From: Betaproteobacteria bacterium
GTDB taxonomy: Bacteria; Pseudomonadota; Gammaproteobacteria; Burkholderiales; SG8-39
Direction: 5' to 3'
Length of the DNA: 15,427 nt
NCBI GenBank assembly: GCA_007280315.1
Contig: QYQC01000235.1
Coordinates: 1 to 15,427, forward strand
Shown here piece by piece: positions 1 to 7,291 of the stretch. The position numbers and the translations under genes were made by a program. Positions within the stretch are counted from its first letter, which is position 1, and each line of letters opens with the position of its first letter. Under the pieces are notes generated by a model. It saw only the letters and a list, made by a program, of their open reading frames with translations, was not told where the DNA came from and searched no databases.

Positions 1-239
1 CCTGCGAACAGCATGCGAAAGCGCCCGCTGCGCTGCAGGTCGGCTTCGACAATATCGCTGATGTTCTGCGGCAGCACCTGCTCGCCGGCGAAGCGCAGCA
101 CGCCGATCGGGATCTGGTTGGCCCCGCCGCCGGTGATTTCGATCGACAGCTGCGCCTGGGCCCCGGTACTGGCCAGGAGAAGCAGTATCCAAACCGAAGC
201 CAGGAACTCGCGCATGACGGAAACAAAAATCATATTCAT
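1..239 (-). CDS. tolB: TolB N-terminus (partial, runs off the window)
   Basis: This is the beginning of the periplasmic Tol-Pal protein TolB, cut by the left window edge. TolB binds Pal and the TolA C-terminus and helps maintain outer-membrane integrity. The reading frame gives a signal peptide (hydrophobic VWILLLLAS, then a cleavage region near AQAQ). After it comes a TolB-like N-terminal domain including QIPIGVLRFAG, NISDIVEADLQRSGRF and RMLFAG. Three in-frame starts are possible, at 239, 233 and 215. I chose 239 because a GGAA motif lies about 11 bases upstream, while the 215 start has no visible ribosome-binding site; the extra residues MNMIFVSV would lengthen the n-region. The gene begins about 20 bases after the tolA stop on the same strand, as expected in a tolQRAB operon. 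The beta-propeller domain lies outside the window. Confidence 0.9.
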   Translation of the reverse strand, partial: MNMIFVSVMREFLASVWILLLLASTGAQAQLSIEITGGGANQIPIGVLRFAGEQVLPQNISDIVEADLQRSGRFRMLFA

Positions 240-259
240 CAATTATACATTCCGCATGG

Positions 260-1042
260 TCACTTCAACTCCTGCGGCCGGAATTTGATTTCCAGATTGC
301 GCTGGAATTGCTCCGGTTTGTCGGGTCGCGGCAGGGGCGAGGATTTGAGTATCGCCCGTTCCACCGCCGCGTCGTACGCTTTGTGACCGCTGGATTTTCG
401 CAGCCTGACCGACATCACCTCGCCGGTGGGTAGCTGCACCACATCGAAAATTGCCTCCGGGTTGCCGGCGATATCCGGCGGCAGCACGACGTTGCCCTTG
501 ATCTTCCCTTTGAGCTTGCCGATGTAGGCCGCGTCGGCTGTCGCGGCAAACGCCGCAGCCTCGCGCCGCATCTGATCAAGAATCCGGTCTTTCTCCAACT
601 GCTGGCTCAGGGCCGTCGTCTCGCGCTCCAGCTGCGCGCGTATGTCTTTGCTGCGATCCAGGTTCAGCTTGGGTTCGGGCTTGTGTGGTTTGGGTTCGAC
701 TTTTTTCGGTACTTCCTTCTTTTTGGGTTCCTTCTTCTTTTCCAGCACGATGTCTGGTTTAGGCGGTTCGACCACCTTTTCGACCTTGGGTTCCGGTGTT
801 ACTGCCGCTTTGGGTTCGGGGACGGGTTCAGGCTTGACCTGCGGCGCGGGTTCGACCTTCTCCCCCACTGGCGCCGGCGGGCTCGCCCACAGTTCAACCG
901 TCACCGCCTCGGGTTGCCGGTTCTGCCAGTGCACGCCGAAGATCAGGAACAGCGCCAGCAACACGTGCACCAAAAGCGCGAGCACGGCGGAAGGCACCTT
1001 GCCCGGCTCCTGATACAACAATGCGCCAACCGCTGCGCTCAT
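260..1042 (-). CDS. tolA: TolA, Tol-Pal inner-membrane spanning protein
   Basis: TolA links the TolQR proton-driven motor in the inner membrane to TolB/Pal at the outer membrane. The 260-residue product has a short cytoplasmic N-terminus and one membrane segment at about residues 18-38 (AVLALLVHVLLALFLIFGV). A Pro/Lys/Glu-rich stretch follows at about 60-125, with repeated KVEP and KPEPK units. A short charged helical region comes next at about 128-170, then a TonB/TolA-type C-terminal domain at about 172-260 (KGNVVLPPDI, FDVVQLPTGEV, DAAVERAILKSSPLPRP). It is much shorter than the roughly 420-residue E. coli TolA, mainly in the long helical domain II. Its ATG overlaps the tolR stop by 4 bases, so the two are probably translationally coupled. 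Confidence 0.93.
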   Translation of the reverse strand: MSAAVGALLYQEPGKVPSAVLALLVHVLLALFLIFGVHWQNRQPEAVTVELWASPPAPVGEKVEPAPQVKPEPVPEPKAAVTPEPKVEKVVEPPKPDIVLEKKKEPKKKEVPKKVEPKPHKPEPKLNLDRSKDIRAQLERETTALSQQLEKDRILDQMRREAAAFAATADAAYIGKLKGKIKGNVVLPPDIAGNPEAIFDVVQLPTGEVMSVRLRKSSGHKAYDAAVERAILKSSPLPRPDKPEQFQRNLEIKFRPQELK

Positions 1043-1455
1043 CGTGCCGCGGGCTTCACCGGCAGGCCGACTCTGCGCACCTGCTGCTGCTGCAGTTCGT
1101 CCATCACTTTGAGCACCTCTTCGTAGCGGACGTCCTTGTCCGCGGCGATCACCACCGGCTGATCCGGATGGGTCTTCTGCTTTTCGCGCAACGCAGCGAC
1201 CAGCTCGGCGGAGGACACCTTGCGTTCGCTCGCTCCGGCTTTGCTTCTTTCGCGCAGCATCAGCGACGCATCGGCTTTGATCACCACTTCCAGCGGCAGT
1301 TCCGGCGGCAGCGAGGATTTGCCCACTGCGGGCAGATCGATCACCCCCGGGTTCACCAGGGGCGCGGTGATCATGAATATTACCAGCAGCACCAGCATCA
1401 CGTCGATGTAGGGCACGACGTTGATTTCGCTCATGGCGCGGCGTGCACGCGGCAT
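1039..1455 (-). CDS. tolR: TolR, ExbD-family motor subunit
   Basis: TolR forms the proton-conducting stator with TolQ in the inner membrane and energises TolA. The 138-residue protein has the ExbD/TolR layout: a short basic N-terminus, then EINVVPYIDVMLVLLVIFMI carrying the single membrane helix at about 19-37, then a periplasmic domain. Asp18, at the cytoplasmic edge of the helix, corresponds to the essential proton-carrying Asp of the family. The periplasmic part includes VVIKADASLMLRER and PVVIAADKDVRYEEVLKVMDEL. A second in-frame Met (residue 8) could also start translation, but the basic MPRARRA leader is usual for betaproteobacterial TolR. The gene starts 11 bases after tolQ and overlaps tolA by the ATGA at 1039-1042. 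Confidence 0.95.
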   Translation of the reverse strand: MPRARRAMSEINVVPYIDVMLVLLVIFMITAPLVNPGVIDLPAVGKSSLPPELPLEVVIKADASLMLRERSKAGASERKVSSAELVAALREKQKTHPDQPVVIAADKDVRYEEVLKVMDELQQQQVRRVGLPVKPAAR

Positions 1456-1466
1456 CGCGTTCTTCC

Positions 1467-2153
1467 CTACTTGCTCACGCCGGACTGGCGTTGCAGGATG
1501 TTGGAAAATTCTTCAATGAAGCTCTCGAAGCGGATGGCGAGGCGGTCGATGTCGTGGGCGTAGCGGTTATAGGCGATGACCGCCGGGATAGCGGCGAACA
1601 AGCCGATGGCGGTTGCGATCAGCGCCTCGGCGATGCCGGGCGCGACATGTGCCAGCGTCGCCTGATTGACGTTCGCCAGGCTGCGAAATGAATTCATAAT
1701 GCCCCACACCGTGCCGAACAGGCCGACGTAGGGGCTGACCGAGCCGACCGATGCGAGAAACGACAGATGCCGCTCGAGATTATCCATCTCGCGCTGATAG
1801 GTGGCGCGCATGGCGCGCCGCGCTCCTTCCACCGGAATACTCGGATCAGTGCCGCGCTGCGCCCGCAATTTGGCGAATTCGCGGAAGCCCGCCTCGAAAA
1901 TGCGCTCGAGCGATCCGGCGCGGTGGCGGTCGTTCACTGCGCTCTGGTACAGGCCGTTCATGTCGCTGCCGCTCCAGAAATCGCGCTCGAATTTCTCCGT
2001 CTGCACCGCGGCCAGGCGCAGGGCGAACAGCTTGCGGAAAATGAACAGCCAGCTCATGAACGAGACCACCAGCAGCAGCGCCATTACCAGCTGCACCAGC
2101 ACGCTCGCGTTGGTGATCAGGGAAAGTATCGACAGGTCTTGGGTTACGTTCAT
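1467..2153 (-). CDS. tolQ: TolQ, MotA/TolQ/ExbB proton-channel protein
   Basis: TolQ is the polytopic inner-membrane partner of TolR in the Tol-Pal motor. The 228-residue protein shows the family pattern of three membrane segments: one near residues 15-38 (LVQLVMALLLVVSFMSWLFIF) and two towards the C-terminus at about 135-157 and 168-192. The signature lies in GLFGTVWGIMNSFRSLA followed by HVAPGIAEALIATAIGLFAAIPAVIAYNR, which lines the channel. The large cytoplasmic loop between TM1 and TM2 is present, and the length is normal (E. coli TolQ is 230). The start at 2153 is fixed by the 4-base overlap ATGA with the ybgC stop, the usual arrangement in ybgC-tolQ operons. Confidence 0.95.
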   Translation of the reverse strand: MNVTQDLSILSLITNASVLVQLVMALLLVVSFMSWLFIFRKLFALRLAAVQTEKFERDFWSGSDMNGLYQSAVNDRHRAGSLERIFEAGFREFAKLRAQRGTDPSIPVEGARRAMRATYQREMDNLERHLSFLASVGSVSPYVGLFGTVWGIMNSFRSLANVNQATLAHVAPGIAEALIATAIGLFAAIPAVIAYNRYAHDIDRLAIRFESFIEEFSNILQRQSGVSK

Positions 2154-2551
2154 TGTTGTATTGACTCGCGTAGGGATTGCGGAATTTCGACCGGCTTGAA
2201 CCGCCGCAGATTCAGGCAGGCCACCCGGATCTGGGCGCGCGCCATTACCTGGCTGCCGCAGCGCGCCTCCTGGGTCAGATCCAGGTAGACGCGCGCAAGT
2301 TTTTGCAGTTCCACCGTAACTTCGAGCAGATCGTCCAGCCGTGCCGGACGCTCAAAATCGAGCAGCGCCCGCCTAACCACGAAAATCAGACCGTCCTCCT
2401 GCGCCAGTTTATCCTGATTCAGGCCGAAGCTGCGCAGCCATTCGGTGCGCGCGCGCTCGAAAAACTTAAGATAATTGGCGTAATAGACGACGCCGCCGGT
2501 GTCGGTGTCTTCGTAATAGACACGCACGGGCCAGGTAAAGTTTTTCGTCAT
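2150..2551 (-). CDS. ybgC: YbgC acyl-CoA thioesterase (hotdog fold), Tol-Pal associated
   Basis: YbgC is a cytoplasmic 4HBT/hotdog thioesterase encoded at the head of most tol-pal operons; E. coli YbgC hydrolyses short-chain acyl-CoA and associates with phospholipid-synthesis proteins. The 133-residue product starts MTKNFTWPVRVYYEDTDTGG. It carries the family signature YEDTDTGGVVYYANYLKFFERARTEWLR, with Asp17 as the catalytic acid. I chose the ATG at 2551 because it gives the normal family length and lies 7 bases after the ruvB stop. The same frame stays open upstream to 2650 inside ruvB, but those residues (Arg/Pro-rich) do not look like YbgC. The 3' end overlaps tolQ by 4 bases. The close placement behind ruvB suggests ruv and tol genes may share a transcript. 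Confidence 0.93.
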   Translation of the reverse strand: MTKNFTWPVRVYYEDTDTGGVVYYANYLKFFERARTEWLRSFGLNQDKLAQEDGLIFVVRRALLDFERPARLDDLLEVTVELQKLARVYLDLTQEARCGSQVMARAQIRVACLNLRRFKPVEIPQSLRESIQQ

Positions 2552-2558
2552 TGCGGGA

Positions 2559-3611
2559 TCAGGTTTCGACTGGACCATTCCACAGATCGGCGTTGCCGCC
2601 CGAGGTCGGCGGCGCCAGGCCGAAATGGCGATAGGTCGAGACCGTAGCAACGCGCCCGCGCGGCGTGCGCTGCAAATAGCCCTGCATAATCAGAAACGGC
2701 TCGATCACGTCTTCAATGGTGTCGCGCTCCTCGCCGATCGCATGCGCAAGATTTTCCACGCCCACCGGGCCGCCGGCGAATTTCTCGATCACTGCCAGCA
2801 ACAGTTTCCGGTCCATCAGGTCGAGTCCCAGTGCGTCGACGTCGAGCATTTTCAGCGCCGCGTCGGCGACCTCGCGGCTCACGCCGCTTCTCGCCCTGAC
2901 TTCGGCATAGTCGCGCACCCGCCGCAGCAGCCGGTTGGCGATGCGCGGTGTGCCACGCGAGCGCCGTGCAATTTCAAGCGAACCCTCGTCGGCGACCTCG
3001 ACCTTGAGCAATCCGGCCGAGCGGCTCACGATCTGCTGCAGCTCCGACGCGGTGTAGAACTCCAGCCGCGCGACGATTCCGAAGCGGTCGCGAAGCGGAT
3101 TGGTGAGCATGCCGGCGCGCGTGGTGGCACCGACGAGCGTAAACGGCGGCAGATCGAGCTTGACCGAACGCGCGGCCGGCCCCTCTCCGATCATGATATC
3201 GAGCTGGAAATCCTCCAGCGCCGGATACAGGATCTCTTCCACCACCGGCGACAGGCGGTGGATTTCGTCGATAAACAGCACGTCGTTCGGTTCGAGGTTG
3301 GTGAGCAGCGCCGCGAGATCGCCCTGGCGTTCGAGCACCGGGCCCGAGGTGTGGCGCAGGTTGACCCCCATTTCGCGCGCGATAATGTGCGCCAGCGTCG
3401 TCTTTCCCAGACCCGGCGGGCCGAACAGCAGCACGTGATCCAGCGACTCCTTTCGCTGACGCGCTGCCTCGATAAAGATCGCCAGCTGACCGCGGATCTT
3501 CTCCTGGCCGACGTACTCGGCCAATACCTTGGGCCGCAACGCGCGTTCCAGCGCCTCCTCCTGCGGCGAGGCTGGATCGGCGGCGATCAGCCGGTCGGTT
3601 TCGATTGCCAT
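2559..3611 (-). CDS. ruvB: RuvB, Holliday junction branch-migration ATPase
   Basis: RuvB is the hexameric AAA+ motor that, loaded by RuvA, pumps DNA through Holliday junctions during recombinational repair. The 350-residue protein carries RPKVLAEYVGQ near 27-36, Walker A GPPGLGKTT at 64-72, Walker B LFIDEIHRL at 112-120, the sensor motif GATTRAGMLTNPLRDRFG at 161-178 (with the arginine-finger region), and the winged-helix DNA-binding domain at the C-terminus (EPFLIMQGYLQRTPRGR). The length is close to other RuvB proteins. Unusually, about 150 bases separate it from ruvA, whereas the other ruv/tol junctions here are tight. A TAAAAT hexamer sits 4 bases before the ATG and an AGGCGGG lies about 12 bases upstream as a possible ribosome-binding site. 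Confidence 0.97.
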   Translation of the reverse strand: MAIETDRLIAADPASPQEEALERALRPKVLAEYVGQEKIRGQLAIFIEAARQRKESLDHVLLFGPPGLGKTTLAHIIAREMGVNLRHTSGPVLERQGDLAALLTNLEPNDVLFIDEIHRLSPVVEEILYPALEDFQLDIMIGEGPAARSVKLDLPPFTLVGATTRAGMLTNPLRDRFGIVARLEFYTASELQQIVSRSAGLLKVEVADEGSLEIARRSRGTPRIANRLLRRVRDYAEVRARSGVSREVADAALKMLDVDALGLDLMDRKLLLAVIEKFAGGPVGVENLAHAIGEERDTIEDVIEPFLIMQGYLQRTPRGRVATVSTYRHFGLAPPTSGGNADLWNGPVET

Positions 3612-3674
3612 GCGCTATTTTACCCGCCTACCGTTCGCAGGAATGCCGATCACGCGGCCCCGGCGCGTTTCGCG

Positions 3675-3761
3675 TCAATGCGCGGACGCGCGATCCTGGT
3701 GCGCCCGTGTCTGCTGGATGCGGTCGAAGATGCGGACGAAACGATGGGTGTTCTTGGTCAC
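3675..3761 (-). other. possible 28-codon GTG-start ORF between ruvA and ruvB
   Basis: Two bases after the ruvA stop a GTG opens a short frame that runs to a TGA at 3675. The peptide begins MTKNTHRFVRIFDRIQ and is rich in Arg and His. I do not recognise it. Its position immediately behind ruvA would allow translational coupling. A frame of this length is expected by chance in GC-rich DNA, and there is no clear independent ribosome-binding site. It is listed because the 152-base ruvA-ruvB spacer is out of keeping with the otherwise packed cluster. Confidence that it encodes a real protein is low. Confidence 0.12.
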
Positions 3762-3763
3762 GG

Positions 3764-4345
3764 TCAATTCTTGGCCAGTGCTTTCAGCGCCTGGCGGATG
3801 CCGTCGGACACGCTTACGCCTTCGGGCAATTGCTTGAGCGCGTACAGTGCCTCTTTTTCGTTGTAACCCAGCGACAGCAGCGCGTTGAGTACGTCGCTCG
3901 ACGCAGGCGCGGCGCGGTTGACCGCAACGCCCGCCGTCAGCCCGGCGCCAAACTTGTCCTTCAATTCGAGCAACAATCGTTCCGCCGTTTTCTTGCCGAT
4001 GCCGGGTACCTTGGTCAGCCGCCCGGCTTCCTGCATTGCCACCGCCTGCACCAGGTCGGCGACGCTCATGCCCGAGAGCAGCGACAGCGCGGTGCGCGCG
4101 CCGACGCCGCTGATTTTCAGCAGCTGGCGGAACGCCTTGCGCTCGGCTTCGCTGCCGAAGCCATAGAGCAGATGCGCGTCTTCGCGCACGATCAGATGGG
4201 TGTGCAGCGTCAGGCGCTCGCCCACGTTGGGCAGGTTGTAGAAGGTGCTCATCGGCACATCGATCTCGTAGCCCACACCCTCGACTTCCAGCACGACCTG
4301 CGGCGGCGTCTTTTCCAGCAATACGCCGCTCAAGCGTCCGATCAT
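3764..4345 (-). CDS. ruvA: RuvA, Holliday junction recognition subunit
   Basis: RuvA binds four-way junctions as a tetramer and loads RuvB. The 193-residue protein begins MIGRLSGVLLEKTPPQVVLEV, the OB-fold domain I (about 1-62). Domain II follows with two helix-hairpin-helix motifs: LKISGVGARTALSLLSGM at about 76-93 and LTKVPGIGKKTAERLLLELK at about 110-129. A linker follows, and then domain III (about 145-193, LNALLSLGYNEKEALYALK), which contacts RuvB. It is slightly shorter than E. coli RuvA (203) but looks complete. Its ATG overlaps the ruvC stop by 4 bases (4342-4345), indicating coupling. RuvC-RuvA-RuvB lie in order on one strand, so the whole RuvABC resolvasome is encoded here. Confidence 0.96.
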   Translation of the reverse strand: MIGRLSGVLLEKTPPQVVLEVEGVGYEIDVPMSTFYNLPNVGERLTLHTHLIVREDAHLLYGFGSEAERKAFRQLLKISGVGARTALSLLSGMSVADLVQAVAMQEAGRLTKVPGIGKKTAERLLLELKDKFGAGLTAGVAVNRAAPASSDVLNALLSLGYNEKEALYALKQLPEGVSVSDGIRQALKALAKN

Positions 4346-4875
4346 ATGAGCCGCCCCCGTTTCACGCGGTAGCCCGCGGTCGCAATCGACCCCAGCCCCT
4401 GTCCGCCATGCGCGTGGCAGATGGCGCAGGCTAGCGCATCGGCGGCGTCCGCGCCGGGATTACCCGGAAGTTTGAGTAGCCGCCGCACCATCTCCTGCAC
4501 CTGTTCCTTTTTCGCGTGTCCGTTTCCGACCACGGCCTGCTTCACCTGAAGTGCGGTGTACTCGGCCACCGGCAGGCTCTCCAGCACCGCGGCGCAAATG
4601 GCCGTGCCGCGCGCCTGTCCGAGAAGCAGCGTGGATTGCGGATTGACGTTGACGAAGACCTTTTCCACGGCAACCTGCTGCGGTTGATGCGTCCGGATCA
4701 CTTCGCGCAGCCCCTCGAGTATGGTCTTGAGCCGCCCCGGCAGGTCCGCTTCCGGCGCCTTGACGCAACCGCTGGTGACATAGGTGAGCTTGCTGCCATT
4801 CTTGCGGATGATTCCAAACCCGGTGATACGCAGACCGGGGTCGATGCCGAGTATGGTTATTGTGGCTTCGGGCAT
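4342..4875 (-). CDS. ruvC: RuvC, Holliday junction resolvase
   Basis: RuvC is the dimeric endonuclease that cuts Holliday junctions symmetrically, working with RuvAB. The 177-residue protein has the RNase-H-like fold signature ILGIDPGLRITGFG. All four catalytic acids are in place: Asp12 (GIDPG), Glu71 (VAVEKVF), and Asp143 and Asp146 (GADAADALACAICH). These are offset by five residues from E. coli D7, E66, D138 and D141. The segment VNVNPQSTLLLGQARG is also typical. The start at 4875 gives the usual short N-terminal extension. No good ribosome-binding site is seen before it, but a perfect TATAAT sits 6 bases upstream (see the separate entry). The 3' end overlaps ruvA. Confidence 0.96.
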   Translation of the reverse strand: MPEATITILGIDPGLRITGFGIIRKNGSKLTYVTSGCVKAPEADLPGRLKTILEGLREVIRTHQPQQVAVEKVFVNVNPQSTLLLGQARGTAICAAVLESLPVAEYTALQVKQAVVGNGHAKKEQVQEMVRRLLKLPGNPGADAADALACAICHAHGGQGLGSIATAGYRVKRGRLI

Positions 4876-4881
4876 CGGCCG

Positions 4882-4887
4882 ATTATA
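4882..4887 (-). promoter_or_regulatory. TATAAT -10-like hexamer directly upstream of ruvC
   Basis: On the minus strand a perfect TATAAT lies in the 28-base yebC-ruvC gap, with six bases between it and the ruvC ATG. If it is a sigma70 -10 element, transcription would begin at or next to the start codon and give a leaderless ruvC message. This fits the poor Shine-Dalgarno context. No convincing -35 hexamer is visible 16-18 bases further upstream, so the call is tentative. Confidence 0.35.
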
Positions 4888-4903
4888 GTCCTGCGCGCCA
4901 TGC

Positions 4904-5629
4904 TTACTCGTCGATCATTGCAGTGGTATAGACGTCCTGCACGTCGTCCAGCGCCTCCAGCGCATCGAGCAGTTTTTGCATGCGCAATGCGTCGTCTCCG
5001 GCGATCACGGTTTCGGAGAGCGGTTTCATCGTGATATCGGCCAGTTCGGGTTTCAGGCCCGCCTTTTCCAGACCCTGCTTCACTGCGGAAAAATCGCTGT
5101 ACGCGCAGATCACCTCGATCGAGCCGTCTTCGTTGGCAAGGACGTCCTCGGCGCCCGCCTCCAGCGCCGCTTCCATTACCTTGTCTTCGCTCGTGCCCGG
5201 CGCAAACACGAACTGGCCGCAATGCTTGAACATGAAACCGACCGAACCGTCGGTGCCGAGGTTGCCGCCGTGCTTGACCAGGGCGTGTCGTACGTCGGCT
5301 ACTGTACGCGTGCGGTTGTCGGTGAGGCAATCGACCATTACCGCGGCGCCGGCGATACCATAACCTTCATAGCGCACTTCCTCGTAATTGGCGCCGTCGA
5401 GCGCACCCGCGCCACGCTTGGTCGCGTTCTCGATGTTGTCCTTGGACATGTTCACGTCGCGCGCCTTTTCGATCGCCAGGCGCAGGCGCGGGTTCATGTT
5501 GGGATCGGCGCCGCCCATGCGCGCCGCGACGGTTATCTCGCGGATCAACCGCGTGAATATCTTGCCCCGCTTGGCGTCAGTGACCGCTTTCTTGTGTTTT
5601 ATGTTGGCCCACTTCGAATGTCCCGCCAT
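4904..5629 (-). CDS. yebC: YebC/TACO1-family translation factor / putative transcriptional regulator
   Basis: YebC/TACO1 proteins act in the cytoplasm; members have been described as DNA-binding regulators and as ribosome-associated factors that relieve stalling. The 241-residue protein starts MAGHSKWANIKHKKAVTDAK, the hallmark N-terminus, and continues with KGKIFTRL-like and NMSKDNIENATKRG segments. The second and third domains follow (YEGYGIAGAAVMVDCLTDNRTRTVADVRHALVKHGGNLG; GSVGFMFKHCGQF; ALEALDDVQDVYTTA). Length is normal. AAGGCGG lies 7 bases before the ATG as a good ribosome-binding site. It is the first gene of the minus-strand block, ahead of ruvC, the common proteobacterial order yebC-ruvC-ruvA-ruvB. 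Confidence 0.96.
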   Translation of the reverse strand: MAGHSKWANIKHKKAVTDAKRGKIFTRLIREITVAARMGGADPNMNPRLRLAIEKARDVNMSKDNIENATKRGAGALDGANYEEVRYEGYGIAGAAVMVDCLTDNRTRTVADVRHALVKHGGNLGTDGSVGFMFKHCGQFVFAPGTSEDKVMEAALEAGAEDVLANEDGSIEVICAYSDFSAVKQGLEKAGLKPELADITMKPLSETVIAGDDALRMQKLLDALEALDDVQDVYTTAMIDE

Positions 5630-5654
5630 GATCGCCGCCTTGGTTGCCTCTGAA

Positions 5655-5680
5655 AGTCATATAATTTTATCATTGCCCCG
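5655..5680. promoter_or_regulatory. AT-rich divergent promoter region (yebC / yjgR)
   Basis: The 83-base gap between the divergently transcribed yebC and the HerA-like ATPase gene contains an AT-rich core in otherwise GC-rich DNA. On the plus strand it holds a perfect TATAAT at 5660-5665; on the minus strand overlapping TAAAAT and TTATAT hexamers face yebC. I could not find a well-placed -35 for either direction, so this marks the probable promoter region rather than defined elements. Confidence 0.4.
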
Positions 5681-5712
5681 CGTCAGTGCCCCTCCGAAAA
5701 GCGAGAAACCCC

Positions 5713-7236
5713 ATGCTCGAACCCCTGCTCGTCGCCAAATCCGGCAAGACCGAACTTGTCCTCCTGCCGCGTCTCGCCAACCGCCACGGCCTGATCGCCG
5801 GCGCCACCGGCACCGGCAAGACCGTGACGCTGCAGACCCTGGCGCAGGGTTTTTCGGCGATCGGTGTGCCGGTGTTCATGGCCGATGTTAAAGGCGACCT
5901 GTCCGGCCTGGCGCAGGCAGGCAGCCCGTCACCCAGGCTGAAGGAGCGTTTCGATGCGCTCGGCATCAAGGACTTCGCCTTCGCCGCCTGTCCGGTTACG
6001 TTCTGGGACCTGTTCGGCAAGGCCGGGCACCCGGTGCGGGCGACCGTGTCCGACATGGGACCCTTGCTGCTCGCGCGCATGCTGAATCTGAACGATACGC
6101 AGGAAGGCGTCCTGGCACTCACCTTCAAGATCGCCGACGACAACGGCCTGCTCTTGCTCGACATGAAGGACCTGCGCGCAATGCTGCAGCACGTCGGCGA
6201 CAGCGCGCGCGAATTCACGACGCAGTACGGCAATATCTCGGCCGCGTCCATCGGCACCATCCAGCGCGCGTTGATGCAGCTCGAGCAGCAGGGCGCGGAC
6301 GGTTTTTTCGGCGAGACCGCGCTCAACATCGACGATCTGATGCAGACCGACGAGAAAGGGCGCGGCATGGTCAACATCCTTGCAGCCGAAACCCTGATGG
6401 GTTCGCCCAAACTGTACTCGACGTTCCTGCTGTGGATGCTGTCCGAACTGTTCGAGCATCTGCCGGAGGTGGGCGACCCGGACAAACCGAAACTGGTGTT
6501 CTTCTTCGACGAAGCGCATCTGCTGTTCAACGAGGCGCCCAAGGCGTTGCTCGAGAAGATTGAGCAGCTGGTGCGCCTGATCCGCAGCAAAGGCGTGGGC
6601 GTTTATTTCGTCACCCAGAATCCGCTCGACATTCCGGACACGGTGCTGGGACAGCTCGGCAACCGTGTGCAGCACGCGCTGCGCGCCTTCACCCCGCGTG
6701 ATCAGAAGGCGGTAAAAGCCGCCGCCGAAACCATGCGCGCCAATCCGAAGCTGAAGGTCGAGACCGTCATTTCCGAGCTCGGCGTGGGCGAAGCGCTGGT
6801 GTCCTTCCTCGACGAAAAAGGCCGGCCGTGCATGGTCGAGCGCGCCCTGGTCTGTCCGCCGGCGAGCAGAATCGGCCCGATCACGGCAGCAGAGCGCCAG
6901 GCGGTAATCCAAGGCTCGGTGATCTTCGGTCATTACGAACAGACGGTTGACCGCGAATCGGCCTATGAAAAACTCACTGCCCGGGCCGAGGTGCGTCAAG
7001 GCACGGCCACCGGCAGGGGACAGGAAACCGCCACTGCGCTCCCGGCGCAGGCGGGCGGCGGATTCATGGATACGCTCGGAGGTATTCTGGGCGGAACGAC
7101 GGGGCCGCGCGGCGGCCACCGCGAGGGCGCGCTGGAATCGGCGGCGAAAAGCGCGGCACGCGCCATCGGCTCGCAGGTCGGACGCCAGATCGTGCGCGGC
7201 GTCCTCGGTTCCATCTTCGGCGGCACGAAGCGCTGA
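5713..7236 (+). CDS. yjgR: HerA-like ATPase, DUF853/YjgR family
   Basis: The protein belongs to the HerA/FtsK-superfamily ATPases of the YjgR (DUF853) type, whose physiological role is not settled. From the ATG at 5713 it is 507 residues, close to E. coli YjgR. Walker A is GATGTGKT at about 30-37. FMADVKGDLSGLAQ follows, then RGMVNILAAETLMGSPKLYSTFLLWMLSELFE, and Walker B KLVFFFDEAHLLF near residue 265. VYFVTQNPLDIPDTVLGQLGNRVQHALRAFTPRDQKA is the conserved downstream motif. The C-terminus is Gly/Ala-rich (about 450-507). The frame is open nine codons further upstream (5686), but MLEPLLVAKSGKTELVLLP matches the usual N-terminus. The nearest upstream neighbour is yebC, divergent; the next gene follows after 55 bases on the same strand. 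Confidence 0.9.
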   Translation: MLEPLLVAKSGKTELVLLPRLANRHGLIAGATGTGKTVTLQTLAQGFSAIGVPVFMADVKGDLSGLAQAGSPSPRLKERFDALGIKDFAFAACPVTFWDLFGKAGHPVRATVSDMGPLLLARMLNLNDTQEGVLALTFKIADDNGLLLLDMKDLRAMLQHVGDSAREFTTQYGNISAASIGTIQRALMQLEQQGADGFFGETALNIDDLMQTDEKGRGMVNILAAETLMGSPKLYSTFLLWMLSELFEHLPEVGDPDKPKLVFFFDEAHLLFNEAPKALLEKIEQLVRLIRSKGVGVYFVTQNPLDIPDTVLGQLGNRVQHALRAFTPRDQKAVKAAAETMRANPKLKVETVISELGVGEALVSFLDEKGRPCMVERALVCPPASRIGPITAAERQAVIQGSVIFGHYEQTVDRESAYEKLTARAEVRQGTATGRGQETATALPAQAGGGFMDTLGGILGGTTGPRGGHREGALESAAKSAARAIGSQVGRQIVRGVLGSIFGGTKR

Positions 7237-7291
7237 TGCACTGGCCGCGTGCTGCCGCTGCGATCCGCCCGCAACTGAAGCATTTCGCGCG

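Noticed and set aside
2625..3866. 413-codon open frame antisense to ruvB
   Set aside because: Composition (Arg, Gln, His, Ala rich) is typical of antisense shadows in GC-rich genes, it has no recognisable domain, and ruvB is unambiguous on the other strand.
5929..7119. 396-codon open frame antisense to the HerA-like ATPase gene
   Set aside because: Shadow frame opposite a clear ATPase with Walker motifs; no independent features.
6947..7291. In-frame N-terminal extension of the DMT transporter by 115 residues
   Set aside because: It overlaps the 3' part of the YjgR-family ATPase gene in another frame and is Arg/Ala-rich without membrane helices; the transporter family begins at the ATG at 7292.
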